Source of the DNA: CAJXSN01 sp947492235
Lineage (GTDB): Bacteria; Pseudomonadota; Alphaproteobacteria; Sphingomonadales; Sphingomonadaceae
Reading direction: 5' to 3'
DNA length: 64,000 nucleotides
Assembly: GCF_042492175.1 (NCBI RefSeq)
Contig: NZ_CP170453.1
Coordinates: 2,170,001 to 2,234,000 of the forward strand
The position numbers were made by a program, and so were the translations under genes. This document shows positions 1 through 7,711 of the stretch, in pieces. A model generated the notes under the pieces. It saw only the letters and a program-made list of their open reading frames with translations. It searched no databases and had not been told where the DNA came from. Positions within the stretch are counted from its first letter, which is position 1; each line of letters starts with the position of its first letter.

Positions 1-677
1 CTGTCCTCCAACGCGGTCACAGTGATTTTGGCCATGTCGGTGATGGCCACGCCGTCGCGCGCTTCGGCTTCCACATCTTCGACCCGCACCTTTCCGGTGG
101 CGGGCACCAGATAGAGATGCCGAGAGGCGTCGCGCGGAGTGTAGGTCACGCTCTCGCCCGCCTTCACAGTTGCGCCGAGGACTTCGGCATCGGTGCGGAT
201 CGGCAGAGCGCCGTCGTCATCATTGGCCGCACCGCTGGCGAGGGCGACCCATTGCCCGGCGCGGTCGCCTTTGGGGAAGGGCCGTGCGCCCCAGCCAGGT
301 GTGCCGCCGCGCTGCGACGGAATGATCCAGATCTGGAAGATCTGCGTGTCCTCGCCCTCATGATTGTATTCCGAGTGCTGCACACCGTCGCCAGCGCTCA
401 TTACCTGTACGTCGCCCGCTTCGGTGCGGCCTTCATTGCCCATGCTGTCGCGGTGGGTGATGGCGCCTTTGCGGACATAGGTGATGATTTCCATGTCCTG
501 ATGCGGATGGGTGGGGAAGCCGGTGCCCGGTGCAATCGTATCGTCGTTCCAGACGCGCAGGGAGCCCCAATTGACCCGTGCCGGATCGTGATATCCGGCG
601 AAGGAAAAGTGGTGACGCGCATCCAGCCAGCCGTGATTGGCAGAGCCGAGCGTGTTGAAAGGGCGCAATTCGATCAT
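1..677 (-). CDS. Pirin family protein (3' end cut by window edge)
   Basis: The visible part is 225 codons from ATG at 677 and runs off the left edge. It starts MIELRPFNTLGSANHGW and carries the cupin metal-binding motifs of pirins: THPHQDMEII near residues 56-65 and HSEYNHE near 101-107, so the His/His/His/Glu metal set is present. Pirins are iron-binding bicupins; several bacterial members (YhaK/YhhW-like) act as quercetin 2,3-dioxygenases, but the physiological substrate is often unknown. It is transcribed divergently from a LysR regulator, a common pairing, so the regulator probably controls it. Family assignment is firm; catalytic activity is inferred. Confidence 0.93.
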   Translation of the reverse strand, partial: MIELRPFNTLGSANHGWLDARHHFSFAGYHDPARVNWGSLRVWNDDTIAPGTGFPTHPHQDMEIITYVRKGAITHRDSMGNEGRTEAGDVQVMSAGDGVQHSEYNHEGEDTQIFQIWIIPSQRGGTPGWGARPFPKGDRAGQWVALASGAANDDDGALPIRTDAEVLGATVKAGESVTYTPRDASRHLYLVPATGKVRVEDVEAEARDGVAITDMAKITVTALED

Positions 678-762
678 GTCTGTTCTCCTGTCGGGAGTGG
701 GTGTGAGACGGAAATAGGCATTGCAGATTGAAAGGATAAGTGAGATAAAAACTATTAAAATG

Positions 763-777
763 TTCGGATAATCGGAA
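763..777. promoter_or_regulatory. Probable LysR operator (near-perfect palindrome)
   Basis: The 15-mer TTCGGATAATCGGAA follows the pattern TTC-N-GAT-N-ATC-N-GAA: every position except three pairs with its mirror. It contains the T-N11-A core expected of LysR-type sites. It lies in the A/T-rich gap between the divergent pirin gene (start 677) and the LysR gene (start 794). Binding is inferred. Confidence 0.55.
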
Positions 778-793
778 TATATGGAAAAGCCCT

Positions 794-1696
794 ATGCAGC
801 TTGCCGACCCCACACTCGATCAACTGCGCATCTTTCTGGCGGTCGAGGAGGAAGGCAGCTTTGGCGGCGCGGCGCGGCGTATGGGGCGGGCGGTATCCGC
901 CATCAGCTACGGAATCGCGCAGATGGAGGCGCAACTGGGCGTCACGCTGTTCGCACGCGAAGGCTCGCGCAAGCCGGTGCTGACCGAGGAGGGGAAGGGC
1001 CTGCTGGCCGAAGCGCGCGCGGTGGCCGACCGTGCCGATGCGCTGCTGGCCAAGACCCGCAGCTTGCACGCCGGGCTGGAGAGCGATGTGTCTCTGGTCC
1101 TCGACGTAATGGTGCCGGGCGAGGCAACGGCGGCCGTGCTGCGCGATTTCCGTGCGAAGTTTCCCACCGTCGCGCTCCGCTTGCAGGTCGAGGGGCTGGG
1201 TGCGGTGGCCGCCTGCCTGCTCGAGCGGTCCTCCGTGCTGGGTGTCGGCGGGCCGGTGGTGGGCGACCATCCGGAACTGGAGCGGCAGGACATTGGCTCA
1301 ACCGAGCTTGTCCCCCTTGCTGCGCCGGACCATCCGCTTGCACAGGAGGGTGTGGAGCCCGGCGAGAGCCGCAAGCACTTGCAGCTCGTCCTCGCCGACC
1401 GATCGGACCTGACACAGGGCCGCGAATTCTCGGTACTCAGCCCGCTGACCTGGCGGCTGGGCGATCTGGGCGCGAAGCATGCGCTGCTGAAAGAGGGCCT
1501 CGGCTGGGGCAATATGCCCCGCCCGATGGTGGCGGGCGATCTTGCAAGCGGCGCGCTGGTCCCACTCGACCTGCCGGAAAAGCCCGGCACCACCTACCGC
1601 TTCAGCGCCCTGTGGCGGCGTGACACGAAGCCCGGTCCGGCGACAAGCTGGCTGATCGACGCGCTGCGGGAGCGGTTGACGGAGTGTCCGGACTAG
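794..1696 (+). CDS. LysR family transcriptional regulator
   Basis: This 300-aa protein has the size and layout of a LysR regulator. An N-terminal winged helix-turn-helix covers about residues 5-64 (LRIFLAVEEEGSFGGAARR ... AVSAISYGIAQMEAQLG ... LFARE), followed by a periplasmic-binding-protein-like effector domain. The ATG at 794 puts the HTH at the usual distance from the N-terminus. It is divergent from the pirin gene with a palindromic T-N11-A site between them, so it probably regulates pirin and itself. The effector ligand cannot be read from the sequence. Its stop overlaps the stop of the convergent GST gene by two bases. Confidence 0.93.
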   Translation: MQLADPTLDQLRIFLAVEEEGSFGGAARRMGRAVSAISYGIAQMEAQLGVTLFAREGSRKPVLTEEGKGLLAEARAVADRADALLAKTRSLHAGLESDVSLVLDVMVPGEATAAVLRDFRAKFPTVALRLQVEGLGAVAACLLERSSVLGVGGPVVGDHPELERQDIGSTELVPLAAPDHPLAQEGVEPGESRKHLQLVLADRSDLTQGREFSVLSPLTWRLGDLGAKHALLKEGLGWGNMPRPMVAGDLASGALVPLDLPEKPGTTYRFSALWRRDTKPGPATSWLIDALRERLTECPD

Positions 1697-2346
1697 GGGC
1701 CGAACACCACCGGCTCGTCGCCCGGCTGCCAGACGGCATATTTCGCCATTACGCTCTGGAACAGATCGGAGGCCAGATGATCCTCCAGCCATTGCTGCAC
1801 ATGCGGGATCGGCTGGGCATCGAACCAGTCGCGATCCGTATTGGCGAACTGGCGGATGAAGGGGAACAGGGCGATGTCGGTGAAGCCGCGTTGCTCGCCG
1901 CCAATATGCGGTTGTCGGGACAGGAGCCCGTCGAGATCGCTCAATATGGCAAGCCCTTCGCCGCGATGATCAACCTTGCTGTAATCCGGCTCGTCTGCGT
2001 AGCGATTGGGGTATTTGTAGCGGTCGAGGTGGTGTTTGAACGCGCCGTCGAACAGCTTGATAAGGCCTGCATTCTCGCGTGCCAGCCAGCCTTCCGGGTC
2101 ATTGCGCCCCAGCGCCCAGCGCATGATGTCGAGGCTTTCTTCCAGCACTGTGCCATCGGGCCTTTGCAGCACCGGGACGGTCGCTTTGGGGCTGGCCTCG
2201 CGCAGCGCATCGGGTTTGTTGGCCAGCTTCACCTCGCGCAGGTTCACCGCGTTCCCGCTGATCCACAGCGCCATGCGCGCGCGCATCGCGTAGGGGCAGC
2301 GGCGGAAGCTGTAGAGGACGGGGAGGGTGGGTGCGAGGTCGCTCAT
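1693..2346 (-). CDS. Glutathione S-transferase family protein
   Basis: This 217-aa protein has an N-terminal thioredoxin-fold domain with CPYAMRAR at residues 17-24, where Cys17 is at the catalytic position of omega/beta-type GSTs. The cis-Pro and glutathione-binding region follows (ATVPVLQRPDGTVLEES), then an all-helical C-terminal domain. A Cys rather than Ser/Tyr active site suggests thiol transferase or dehalogenase-like chemistry rather than classical conjugation; the substrate is unknown. The start ATG at 2346 overlaps the trhO stop (TGATG), so it is translationally coupled as the last gene of the ilvE–trhO operon. Confidence 0.9.
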   Translation of the reverse strand: MSDLAPTLPVLYSFRRCPYAMRARMALWISGNAVNLREVKLANKPDALREASPKATVPVLQRPDGTVLEESLDIMRWALGRNDPEGWLARENAGLIKLFDGAFKHHLDRYKYPNRYADEPDYSKVDHRGEGLAILSDLDGLLSRQPHIGGEQRGFTDIALFPFIRQFANTDRDWFDAQPIPHVQQWLEDHLASDLFQSVMAKYAVWQPGDEPVVFGP

Positions 2347-3347
2347 CAGAATTTCGGCCCCCACTCGGCTTCCCAGTCCCCGCCGTCTTTCAATTCCTTC
2401 TCCGGCAGCGTCGCACCGACATGAGCGACCCCGCGCTTGGCGGCGAGCTCTTCCTGCCGCTGGCGTTCGGCATAGCGGGCGCGCTGTTCGTCCGTCCGCT
2501 CGGTGATACACTCTGCGCAGCCTACGCCTTCGACATAGTCGGGATGCTGGCGCGCCTTCTCGTCGAGCGGGCGGCGGCAGGCGCGGCACAGGGCGTGGGT
2601 GCCGGTCTCAAGGCCGTGTTTCACCGTCACCCGCTCGTCGAAGACGAAGCATTCGCCTTCCCACAGGCTTTCATCTTCGGGCACGGTTTCGAGATATTTG
2701 AGGATCCCGCCCTTCAGATGGACGACATCCTCCACCCCTTCGCCGCGCAGGAAACTGGTCGATTTTTCGCACCGTATGCCGCCGGTGCAATACATGGCGA
2801 CGCGCGGGGTCTTGCCCTGGCCGAGCAATTCGTCGCGGCGATCGCGGAACCACGCCGGGAAGTCGCGGAACGTCTCGGTCTTTGGGTCGATCGCCCCTTT
2901 GAACTGGCCCGCTGCAACCTCGTAATCATTGCGGGTGTCGATCAGGATGGTGTCGGGATCGGCGACCACCTCGTTCCACTCATGCGGAGAGACATAGCGT
3001 CCGACGCTGGCGGTGGGATCGACCGAGGGCTGGCCCATGGTGACGATCTCTTTCTTCAGCCGCACCTTCATCCGGTAAAACGGCATCTCGGCGGCGCGGG
3101 AGGTTTTCAGCTCGAGTTCGGCGCAACCGGGCAGGGCGCGGATGTGGGCGAGTACTGCCTCGACCGCGCTGTCCGGCCCGGCAATCGTCCCGTTGATGCC
3201 CTCGGGCGCGAGCAGGATGGTGCCTTTAACGCCCGCCTCATTGCACGCCGCCAGCAATGGCTCGCGCAGGGCAGCGGGATCGGGGAAGGGCGTGAAGCGG
3301 TAGAGCGCCGCTACTTGGATGGGGAGATCAGTCGGGGAGGCAGACAT
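2346..3347 (-). CDS. trhO: tRNA uridine(34) hydroxylase TrhO (rhodanese-type)
   Basis: This 333-aa protein of the UPF0176/YceA family performs oxygen-dependent 5-hydroxylation of U34 in some tRNAs. It has an N-terminal ferredoxin-like UPF0176 domain (about 1-110) and a rhodanese domain with active-site Cys187 in MYCTGGIRCEKS. A C-terminal Cys-rich segment (CRACRRPL ... CAEC) probably binds zinc. ATG 3347 is preferred over an in-frame GTG at 3356 because GAGTGAGG precedes the ATG and nothing precedes the GTG. Its 5' end overlaps the upstream 95-aa gene by 20 bp, and its stop overlaps the GST start. Confidence 0.92.
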   Translation of the reverse strand: MSASPTDLPIQVAALYRFTPFPDPAALREPLLAACNEAGVKGTILLAPEGINGTIAGPDSAVEAVLAHIRALPGCAELELKTSRAAEMPFYRMKVRLKKEIVTMGQPSVDPTASVGRYVSPHEWNEVVADPDTILIDTRNDYEVAAGQFKGAIDPKTETFRDFPAWFRDRRDELLGQGKTPRVAMYCTGGIRCEKSTSFLRGEGVEDVVHLKGGILKYLETVPEDESLWEGECFVFDERVTVKHGLETGTHALCRACRRPLDEKARQHPDYVEGVGCAECITERTDEQRARYAERQRQEELAAKRGVAHVGATLPEKELKDGGDWEAEWGPKF

Positions 3348-3615
3348 AGACCTCACTCAGCAGAAGCGTCGTGCGCTTCGAGTCTGGTTTCTCAAGTTGG
3401 TCAACACGCAAGGTCCCATCCGATACCGCGCCTCCAATTGGTTTGCAGGCCTTTTTCGCCATGCGCATCAGTTTGATTTGCGCCGACGCGTGGGCTCGCC
3501 CGCTGTTTTTGCGGATGATTTCGGTGCTCACTTTTACTCTGTTGGAATCCAGCCATTCGACGGGCTCGAAAGCACCGGGCGCAGCCATCAGGAAGAAGAG
3601 TAAAGCCGAGATCAT
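3328..3615 (-). CDS. Small exported protein of unknown function (95 aa)
   Basis: I do not recognise the family. The protein begins MISALLFFLMAAPGAFEP, a short hydrophobic signal-peptide-like segment with likely cleavage near residues 12-16. A basic, soluble region of about 80 residues with two cysteines (KKACKPIGG and VYVCLPD) could form a periplasmic disulfide. The start ATG overlaps the ilvE stop (ATGA) and its 3' end overlaps the trhO start, so it is wedged into the operon and very likely translated. A role linked to ilvE or trhO cannot be inferred from sequence alone. Confidence 0.72.
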   Translation of the reverse strand: MISALLFFLMAAPGAFEPVEWLDSNRVKVSTEIIRKNSGRAHASAQIKLMRMAKKACKPIGGAVSDGTLRVDQLEKPDSKRTTLLLSEVYVCLPD

Positions 3616-4691
3616 AACTTCGTCACCCAGCCGTAGCTGTCCTTCGCTTCGCCCTTCTGGATCGCCACCAGCCGCTCGCGCAATTTGGTGGTCAGCTGGC
3701 CGGGGCCGCCGGTGCCGATGGTGAAGTCTCCATCGGGGCCAGTGACCGTGCCCACGGAGGTGACGACGGCGGCAGTGCCGCAGGCCATCGTTTCGGTCAG
3801 GCGGCCCATGGTCGCATCGGCGCGCCATTGGTCGATGGAGTAGGGTTCTTCGCGCACTTGCAGGCCTTCTTCGCGGATCAGCTGGATCAGGCTGTCGCGG
3901 GTGATGCCGGGCAGGATCGTGCCGGTCAGCGGCGGGGTGACCACGCTGCCGTCGTCGAACACGAAGAACAGATTCATTCCGCCCAGTTCCTCGATCCACT
4001 TGCGCTCGACCGCATCGAGAAACACGACCTGATCGCAACCATTTGCGGTGGCCTCTGCCTGCGGGACCAGCGACGCGGCGTAATTGCCACCGGTCTTAGC
4101 CGCGCCCGTGCCGCCGGGGGCAGCGCGGACATAGTCGCGGCTAACCCAGATTTTCACTGCCGGAGCGCCGGATTTGAAATAGCCGCCAACGGGGCAGGCG
4201 ATCAGGATATATTTGTACTGCGTCGCCGGGCGCACACCCAGAAACGCTTCGGAAGCGAACATGAAGGGCCGCAGATAAAGCGCGCCGCCTTCGATGGTGG
4301 GCACCCAATCCTTGTCCGCCGCAACCAGCTGGCGGATCGATTCCATGAACAATTCTTCAGGCAATTCGGGCATTGCCATGCGCCGGGCGCTGGCGTTGAA
4401 GCGGGCCGCATTCGCCTCGGGACGGAACAGCGAGAGGGTGTCGTCCTCCTGCTTGTAGGCTTTCATCCCCTCGAACACTTCCTGTGCATAGTGCAGCACC
4501 GAGGCGGCGGGATCGAGGCTGATCGGCTCACGCGGGCCAATGCTGGCCTGATGCCAGCCGCCTTTGGCCGCGTCGTAATCGATTACCACCATATGGTCGG
4601 TGAAATGCTTGCCGAAACCGGGATCGGTAAGGATCTGCGCGCGCGCATCGGTGCCCAGCGGCGAGGGGTGGGAAGTGTGCTTGAATTCCAT
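3612..4691 (-). CDS. ilvE: Branched-chain amino acid aminotransferase
   Basis: This 359-aa fold-type IV PLP enzyme catalyses the last step of Leu/Ile/Val synthesis and the first step of their breakdown, with 2-oxoglutarate/glutamate as partner. The PLP-binding lysine is Lys199 in AAKTGGNYAAS. The downstream class-IV signature (ELGGMNLFFVFDDG ... TLPGITRDS-like) is intact, and the length matches the long (eukaryotic-like, BCAT2-type) subgroup. It is the first gene of a minus-strand operon with a 95-aa exported protein, trhO and a GST. leuB lies 3.6 kb away on the other strand and is not in the same operon. Confidence 0.95.
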   Translation of the reverse strand: MEFKHTSHPSPLGTDARAQILTDPGFGKHFTDHMVVIDYDAAKGGWHQASIGPREPISLDPAASVLHYAQEVFEGMKAYKQEDDTLSLFRPEANAARFNASARRMAMPELPEELFMESIRQLVAADKDWVPTIEGGALYLRPFMFASEAFLGVRPATQYKYILIACPVGGYFKSGAPAVKIWVSRDYVRAAPGGTGAAKTGGNYAASLVPQAEATANGCDQVVFLDAVERKWIEELGGMNLFFVFDDGSVVTPPLTGTILPGITRDSLIQLIREEGLQVREEPYSIDQWRADATMGRLTETMACGTAAVVTSVGTVTGPDGDFTIGTGGPGQLTTKLRERLVAIQKGEAKDSYGWVTKL

Positions 4692-4921
4692 AGTGCGCGG
4701 TTACTGGCAGGGAAGGTTTGAGGCAAGGTAACCAAGGGCGGGTTTTTTAGGTGTTGTTTGTTGAGACCCTGCGGGCGAGGCGTTTTTGTTGGGACCCTGC
4801 GGGCGGAGTGCATCCGCACTCTTTGCTTCGCCGCATAAGCGGCGGCGCGCGGTCGCGCGCTGTCGTCGCCTATCGGCGCCGATACCATCGCCCAAACGCT
4901 CCAATTGTGACTAATTTCGGT

Positions 4922-5026
4922 CGCGACCAGTGACCGACAAAGGCCGACCGGCCGCCCGCAGCGACGCGACCTTCAGGTCGCATGAGCGAGGAGATCGCGC
5001 CCCGGATGGGGTGCGGAAAACAAAAT
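4922..5026. repeat. Dispersed intergenic repeat, copy 1
   Basis: A roughly 100-bp segment containing GGCCGCCCGCAGCG, then GCGAGGAGATCGCGCCCCGG and ATGGGGTGCGGAAAACAAAA. A diverged copy with the same order of blocks lies at 26731-26820, just outside the low-GC NACHT/NYN island. It has no coding capacity of its own. It may be a miniature mobile or REP-like element; transposition signals were not identified. Confidence 0.55.
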
Positions 5027-5062
5027 GAATAGGGCGGCGCCTGCCTAAGCAGGACACCGCCC
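5017..5062 (-). terminator. Rho-independent terminator downstream of the micro-ORF
   Basis: Read on the minus strand, GGGCGGTGTCCTGC pairs with GCAGGCGCCGCCC around a TTAG loop, with a small internal mismatch. A T-rich tract (TATTCATTTTGTTTT) follows. It would end a short transcript carrying the micro-ORF at 5122-5178. Confidence 0.6.
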
Positions 5063-5121
5063 CAAAACATGGTCAGCGACGATGAAACGCCGCTCACAAA
5101 GCCTTACTCGGCAAAGAGATG

Positions 5122-5178
5122 TTACCGAATATGCTCCGTACGGGATTTCACCGACCTCGCTATTGAACCATGAGACAT
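5122..5178 (-). CDS. Micro-ORF (18 codons) with maximal Shine-Dalgarno
   Basis: The reading frame ATG...TAA encodes MSHGSIARSVKSRTEHIR. What is unusual is the leader. GAAAGGAGGTGATCC (5194-5180) is complementary over 15 bases to the conserved 3' tail of 16S rRNA, and AGGAGG sits 7 nt from the ATG, which is ideal spacing. A terminator follows about 60 nt after the stop. The peptide is basic and unrecognised. It may be a real small protein, a leader peptide, or the translated part of a small RNA; translation is inferred only from the RBS. Confidence 0.45.
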   Translation of the reverse strand: MSHGSIARSVKSRTEHIR

Positions 5179-5322
5179 CGGATCACCTCCTTTCAGCTAT
5201 TTAAGCAAGACCCCAACCGTTTCACCGGGGGCCGAGCAGGGCGTTCTTCGCCGAACTCAATAAGGAATGTGATTCCAAACGGGCGGGAAGACAAGAGCCA
5301 ATTTCAGCTTTCCCCAAATAGC

Positions 5323-5904
5323 TCAGCGGCAATCCTCGATTACGCGCGTCACTTCGGCCCATGCCGGGATGTACAGTGTCTCCAGTCCCGATGTCTCCAC
5401 CGCGAACCGGCCCCGGCTAAACGCCATCGCGTCCAGCAGGCGGTCGCTGGCGTTGAGATCGACGGTCAGGGTCGCTTGCCCGTTTGTGGCGGGGGTGGCG
5501 GTGAGCATGCGCTGGGCGGTTTCCGTGCGGATGCGCATGGGGACGGCATTGCTGGCAGAGCCCGCGCGCACCAGCCGTACGGTGCGGGAATTCTTGTTGC
5601 ACTCCATGCCGAAGCGCGCGCCCTGACCGGGCTGGCCGAACAGAGCATAGCTGCTGGCCGCGCCGTCGCGGTAGGTCCAGTTGCCTGCGCTGGCCGGGGC
5701 ATCCAGCCAATTGTCGTATTCCGGCGCGGGAGGCGGGGGCGCCGGAGCAACCGTCACCGGAGGCGGTGCAGGTGGCGGGGGCGGCGTAGGCTCGGGCGCG
5801 GGCGGCGTGCAGCAGGCCACGGCCAGACTGGCGAGCAGGATCGCTCCGCGCGCAGCGCGATTGTGGTGGTGCGGTCGGTTCTGGAACTTGGGAATAGTCG
5901 ACAT
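5323..5904 (-). CDS. Proline-rich lipoprotein of unknown function
   Basis: This 193-aa protein starts at ATG 5904. After a positively charged His-rich N-terminus, a hydrophobic segment ends in LLASLAVAC, a good lipobox with lipidation at the Cys. A Pro/Ala linker (TPPPPPAPPPV type) follows, then a globular C-terminal domain of about 130 residues beginning near EYDNWLDAPASAGNW and ending EDCR. The family is not recognised. The layout fits an outer-membrane or periplasmic lipoprotein with a flexible stalk. It is divergent from tlyA, with only about 35 bp between the two starts. Confidence 0.75.
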   Translation of the reverse strand: MSTIPKFQNRPHHHNRAARGAILLASLAVACCTPPAPEPTPPPPPAPPPVTVAPAPPPPAPEYDNWLDAPASAGNWTYRDGAASSYALFGQPGQGARFGMECNKNSRTVRLVRAGSASNAVPMRIRTETAQRMLTATPATNGQATLTVDLNASDRLLDAMAFSRGRFAVETSGLETLYIPAWAEVTRVIEDCR

Positions 5905-5939
5905 GGCGCACTCATGCGCGCTAACGGACCCCCGTGTCC

Positions 5940-6734
5940 ATGGAGAAAAAGCCCAAGCGAGCGAAACAGCGCGTTGACCAGTTGCTGGTCGCACGCGGCC
6001 TCGCCCCCAGCCGCACTCGGGCGCAGGCGTTGGTGATGGCAGGCACGGTTTTTTCCGGCGAAACCAAAGTGCTGAAGCCGGGTCAGGCTCTGGCAGAGGA
6101 CGCGCCGCTGGAGGTGCGCGGGCGCGATCACCCGTGGGTCGGGCGCGGCGGGATCAAGCTCGCCCATGCGATCGAGCATTTCGGGCTCGATCCCTCCGGC
6201 GTCACAGCGATGGATATCGGCAGCTCCACCGGCGGGTTTACCGATGTGCTGCTAAGCAAGGGCGCGGCGCATGTCTTTGCGGTGGATTCGGGCACCAACC
6301 AGCTCGCCTGGAAATTGCGGCAGGACGAGCGCGTGACAGTGCTGGAGCAGACCAGCGCGCGCATCCTGACGGCCGACCAGATCGATCGCCCGTGCAGCTG
6401 GGTGGTATGCGATGCCAGCTTTATCAGTCTCGCCAAGGTGCTGGAGCGTCCGTTCGAACTCGCCGCATCCGAGGCCCGTGTGGTCGCGCTGATCAAGCCG
6501 CAATTCGAGGTGGGCCGCGAGGAAGTCGGCAAAGGCGGTGTGGTGCGCGATCCCGCCCTGCATGCCCGCGTTTGCGAGGAAGTGCGCATCTGGCTGGAGA
6601 GCGGCGGCTGGGCCATTCAGGGCATTTTAGAAAGCCCGATCAAGGGGCCGGAGGGGAATGTGGAGTTTCTAGTTTCCGCCTATCGGGGATTGGCTCATCC
6701 GCGAATGGACAGCGGAGCACCTGCCAGCGCCTGA
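5940..6734 (+). CDS. tlyA: TlyA family rRNA (cytidine-2'-O)-methyltransferase
   Basis: This 264-aa protein has an N-terminal S4 RNA-binding domain (KQRVDQLLVARGLAPSRTRA, residues 9-28 onward) and a FtsJ-like SAM methyltransferase domain. The domain has WVGRGGIKL with Lys73, the SAM-binding loop DIGSSTGGFTD (92-102), VCDASFISL and IKPQFEVGR. TlyA 2'-O-methylates rRNA cytidines (16S C1409 and/or 23S C1920) and governs capreomycin/viomycin sensitivity in other bacteria; some homologues have also been called hemolysins. An in-frame GTG at 5934 would add two residues; neither start has a clear RBS. Confidence 0.92.
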   Translation: MEKKPKRAKQRVDQLLVARGLAPSRTRAQALVMAGTVFSGETKVLKPGQALAEDAPLEVRGRDHPWVGRGGIKLAHAIEHFGLDPSGVTAMDIGSSTGGFTDVLLSKGAAHVFAVDSGTNQLAWKLRQDERVTVLEQTSARILTADQIDRPCSWVVCDASFISLAKVLERPFELAASEARVVALIKPQFEVGREEVGKGGVVRDPALHARVCEEVRIWLESGGWAIQGILESPIKGPEGNVEFLVSAYRGLAHPRMDSGAPASA

Positions 6735-6853
6735 TTTGCATCCATTTACAGGACAGCGGCTGTGCGCGTCTTGCGTGTTGCCCCGCCAATGGGCACACCG
6801 CTCCGGTCGCGAATCGCATACCCTGATGCTGGGCCAAAATATTGGGAGAACGC

Positions 6854-7408
6854 ATGACAGGTTTGGCTTCACGTGGGCAGTTGCGCGCCAGTATCATTCG
6901 CTGGTCGCTGTTCACCATCCCCGCCTGCGTTCTGCTCGGCTTTGTCGCGGGCTCGCTGTTCTCGTCCGGCCCCGACAATCCGTGGTTTGCCATGCTGGAA
7001 AAACCGGCGATATATCCACCGCCTGCACTGTTCGGCATCGTCTGGACAATCCTCTACATCATGATGGGCTTTGCCCTCGCGCTGGTCTGCGCTGCGTGGG
7101 GCGCGCGCGGGCGGACACTCGCGATTGTGCTGTTCGCGGTGCAATTTGTGATCAATCTGGCATGGACGCCGACCTTCTTCGGCGCGCAGGAGATTACCCT
7201 TGCGCTGGTGGTGATCGGCGCGCTGAATATTGCGCTGATCGCGACGATCGTGGCCTTCTGGCGGGTGCGCACTCTGGCAGGCATTCTGCTGCTGCCTTAT
7301 CTGGCGTGGGTCCTGTTCGCGACGCTGCTCAATTATGAATTTCTGGCCGCGAACCCGAATTACGACGCCGCGATCCCCAGCTCGGCAGTCGAGCGGATCG
7401 AGTTGTAG
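6854..7408 (+). CDS. TspO/MBR family tryptophan-rich sensory protein
   Basis: This 184-aa membrane protein has five predicted transmembrane helices and family hallmarks: KPAIYPPPALFGIVWTILY, AWGARGR, QFVINLAWTPTFFGAQ and YLAWVLFATLLNYEFLAAN. TspO proteins bind tetrapyrroles and, in photosynthetic alphaproteobacteria, act as regulators of pigment genes; here a general porphyrin or stress role is inferred. ATG 6854 is chosen because GGGAG precedes it at the right distance; an upstream TTG at 6842 has none. It is located between tlyA and ubiK on the same strand. Confidence 0.93.
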   Translation: MTGLASRGQLRASIIRWSLFTIPACVLLGFVAGSLFSSGPDNPWFAMLEKPAIYPPPALFGIVWTILYIMMGFALALVCAAWGARGRTLAIVLFAVQFVINLAWTPTFFGAQEITLALVVIGALNIALIATIVAFWRVRTLAGILLLPYLAWVLFATLLNYEFLAANPNYDAAIPSSAVERIEL

Positions 7409-7447
7409 GGGTTGTGAATTAGGCAAACCGCCGCCACATAACTTTCC

Positions 7448-7693
7448 ATGCAAAGCCAGAACCCCATGATCGCCGATTTCGTGAAGCTGATGAACGGTGC
7501 CGCCGGCACGTTTGCAGGCATGACCCGCGAGGCGCGCGAGAGCGCCCGTGAGCGGGTGAAGGAAACCGTTGGCGGACTGGATTTTGTCGCGCGCGAAGAA
7601 TTCGACGCGGTCAAGGCGATGGCTGCCAAGGCCCGCGAAGAAAATGAGGCGCTGGCCAAGCGGATCGAAGCGCTGGAAGCCAAGATCAAGTAG
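7448..7693 (+). CDS. ubiK: UbiK family accessory factor (BMFP protein)
   Basis: This 81-aa protein has an N-terminal amphipathic part (MIADFVKLMNGAAGTFAGM) and a C-terminal coiled coil (REEFDAVKAMAAKAREENE ... LEAKIK), the typical layout of UbiK/BMFP proteins. UbiK is a small lipid-interacting partner of UbiJ that assists the aerobic ubiquinone biosynthesis complex. Length and the conserved DFVAREEFDAVK block match the family. The gap to recO is 18 bp, so they may be co-transcribed. Confidence 0.88.
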   Translation: MQSQNPMIADFVKLMNGAAGTFAGMTREARESARERVKETVGGLDFVAREEFDAVKAMAAKAREENEALAKRIEALEAKIK

Positions 7694-7711
7694 TTCGAGA
7701 GGCACGCGCCG

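Larger units (their letters stand above)
4692..5322. other. Gene-poor stretch upstream of ilvE
   Basis: About 630 bp hold no convincing long gene. The ilvE-proximal part (4692-4920) is a GC-rich ilvE leader in which a near-direct repeat, GACCCTGCGGGCG(G/A), occurs twice (about 4760-4806). Next come a dispersed repeat (4922-5026), a minus-strand terminator (5017-5062) and a micro-ORF with an extreme Shine-Dalgarno sequence (5122-5178), each listed separately. Confidence 0.6.

Noticed and set aside
117..731. 204-codon plus-strand frame at the left edge
   Set aside because: Antisense to the pirin gene, whose metal-binding motifs are clear.
4870..5097. 75-codon minus-strand frame beginning GTG at 5097
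   Set aside because: It reads through the terminator hairpin and the dispersed repeat and has no RBS; not a believable protein.
5180..5194. Possible 16S rRNA 3'-end fragment (GGATCACCTCCTTTC on the plus strand)
   Set aside because: Only 15 bases match and no further rRNA sequence flanks them; on the minus strand it makes sense as a Shine-Dalgarno sequence.
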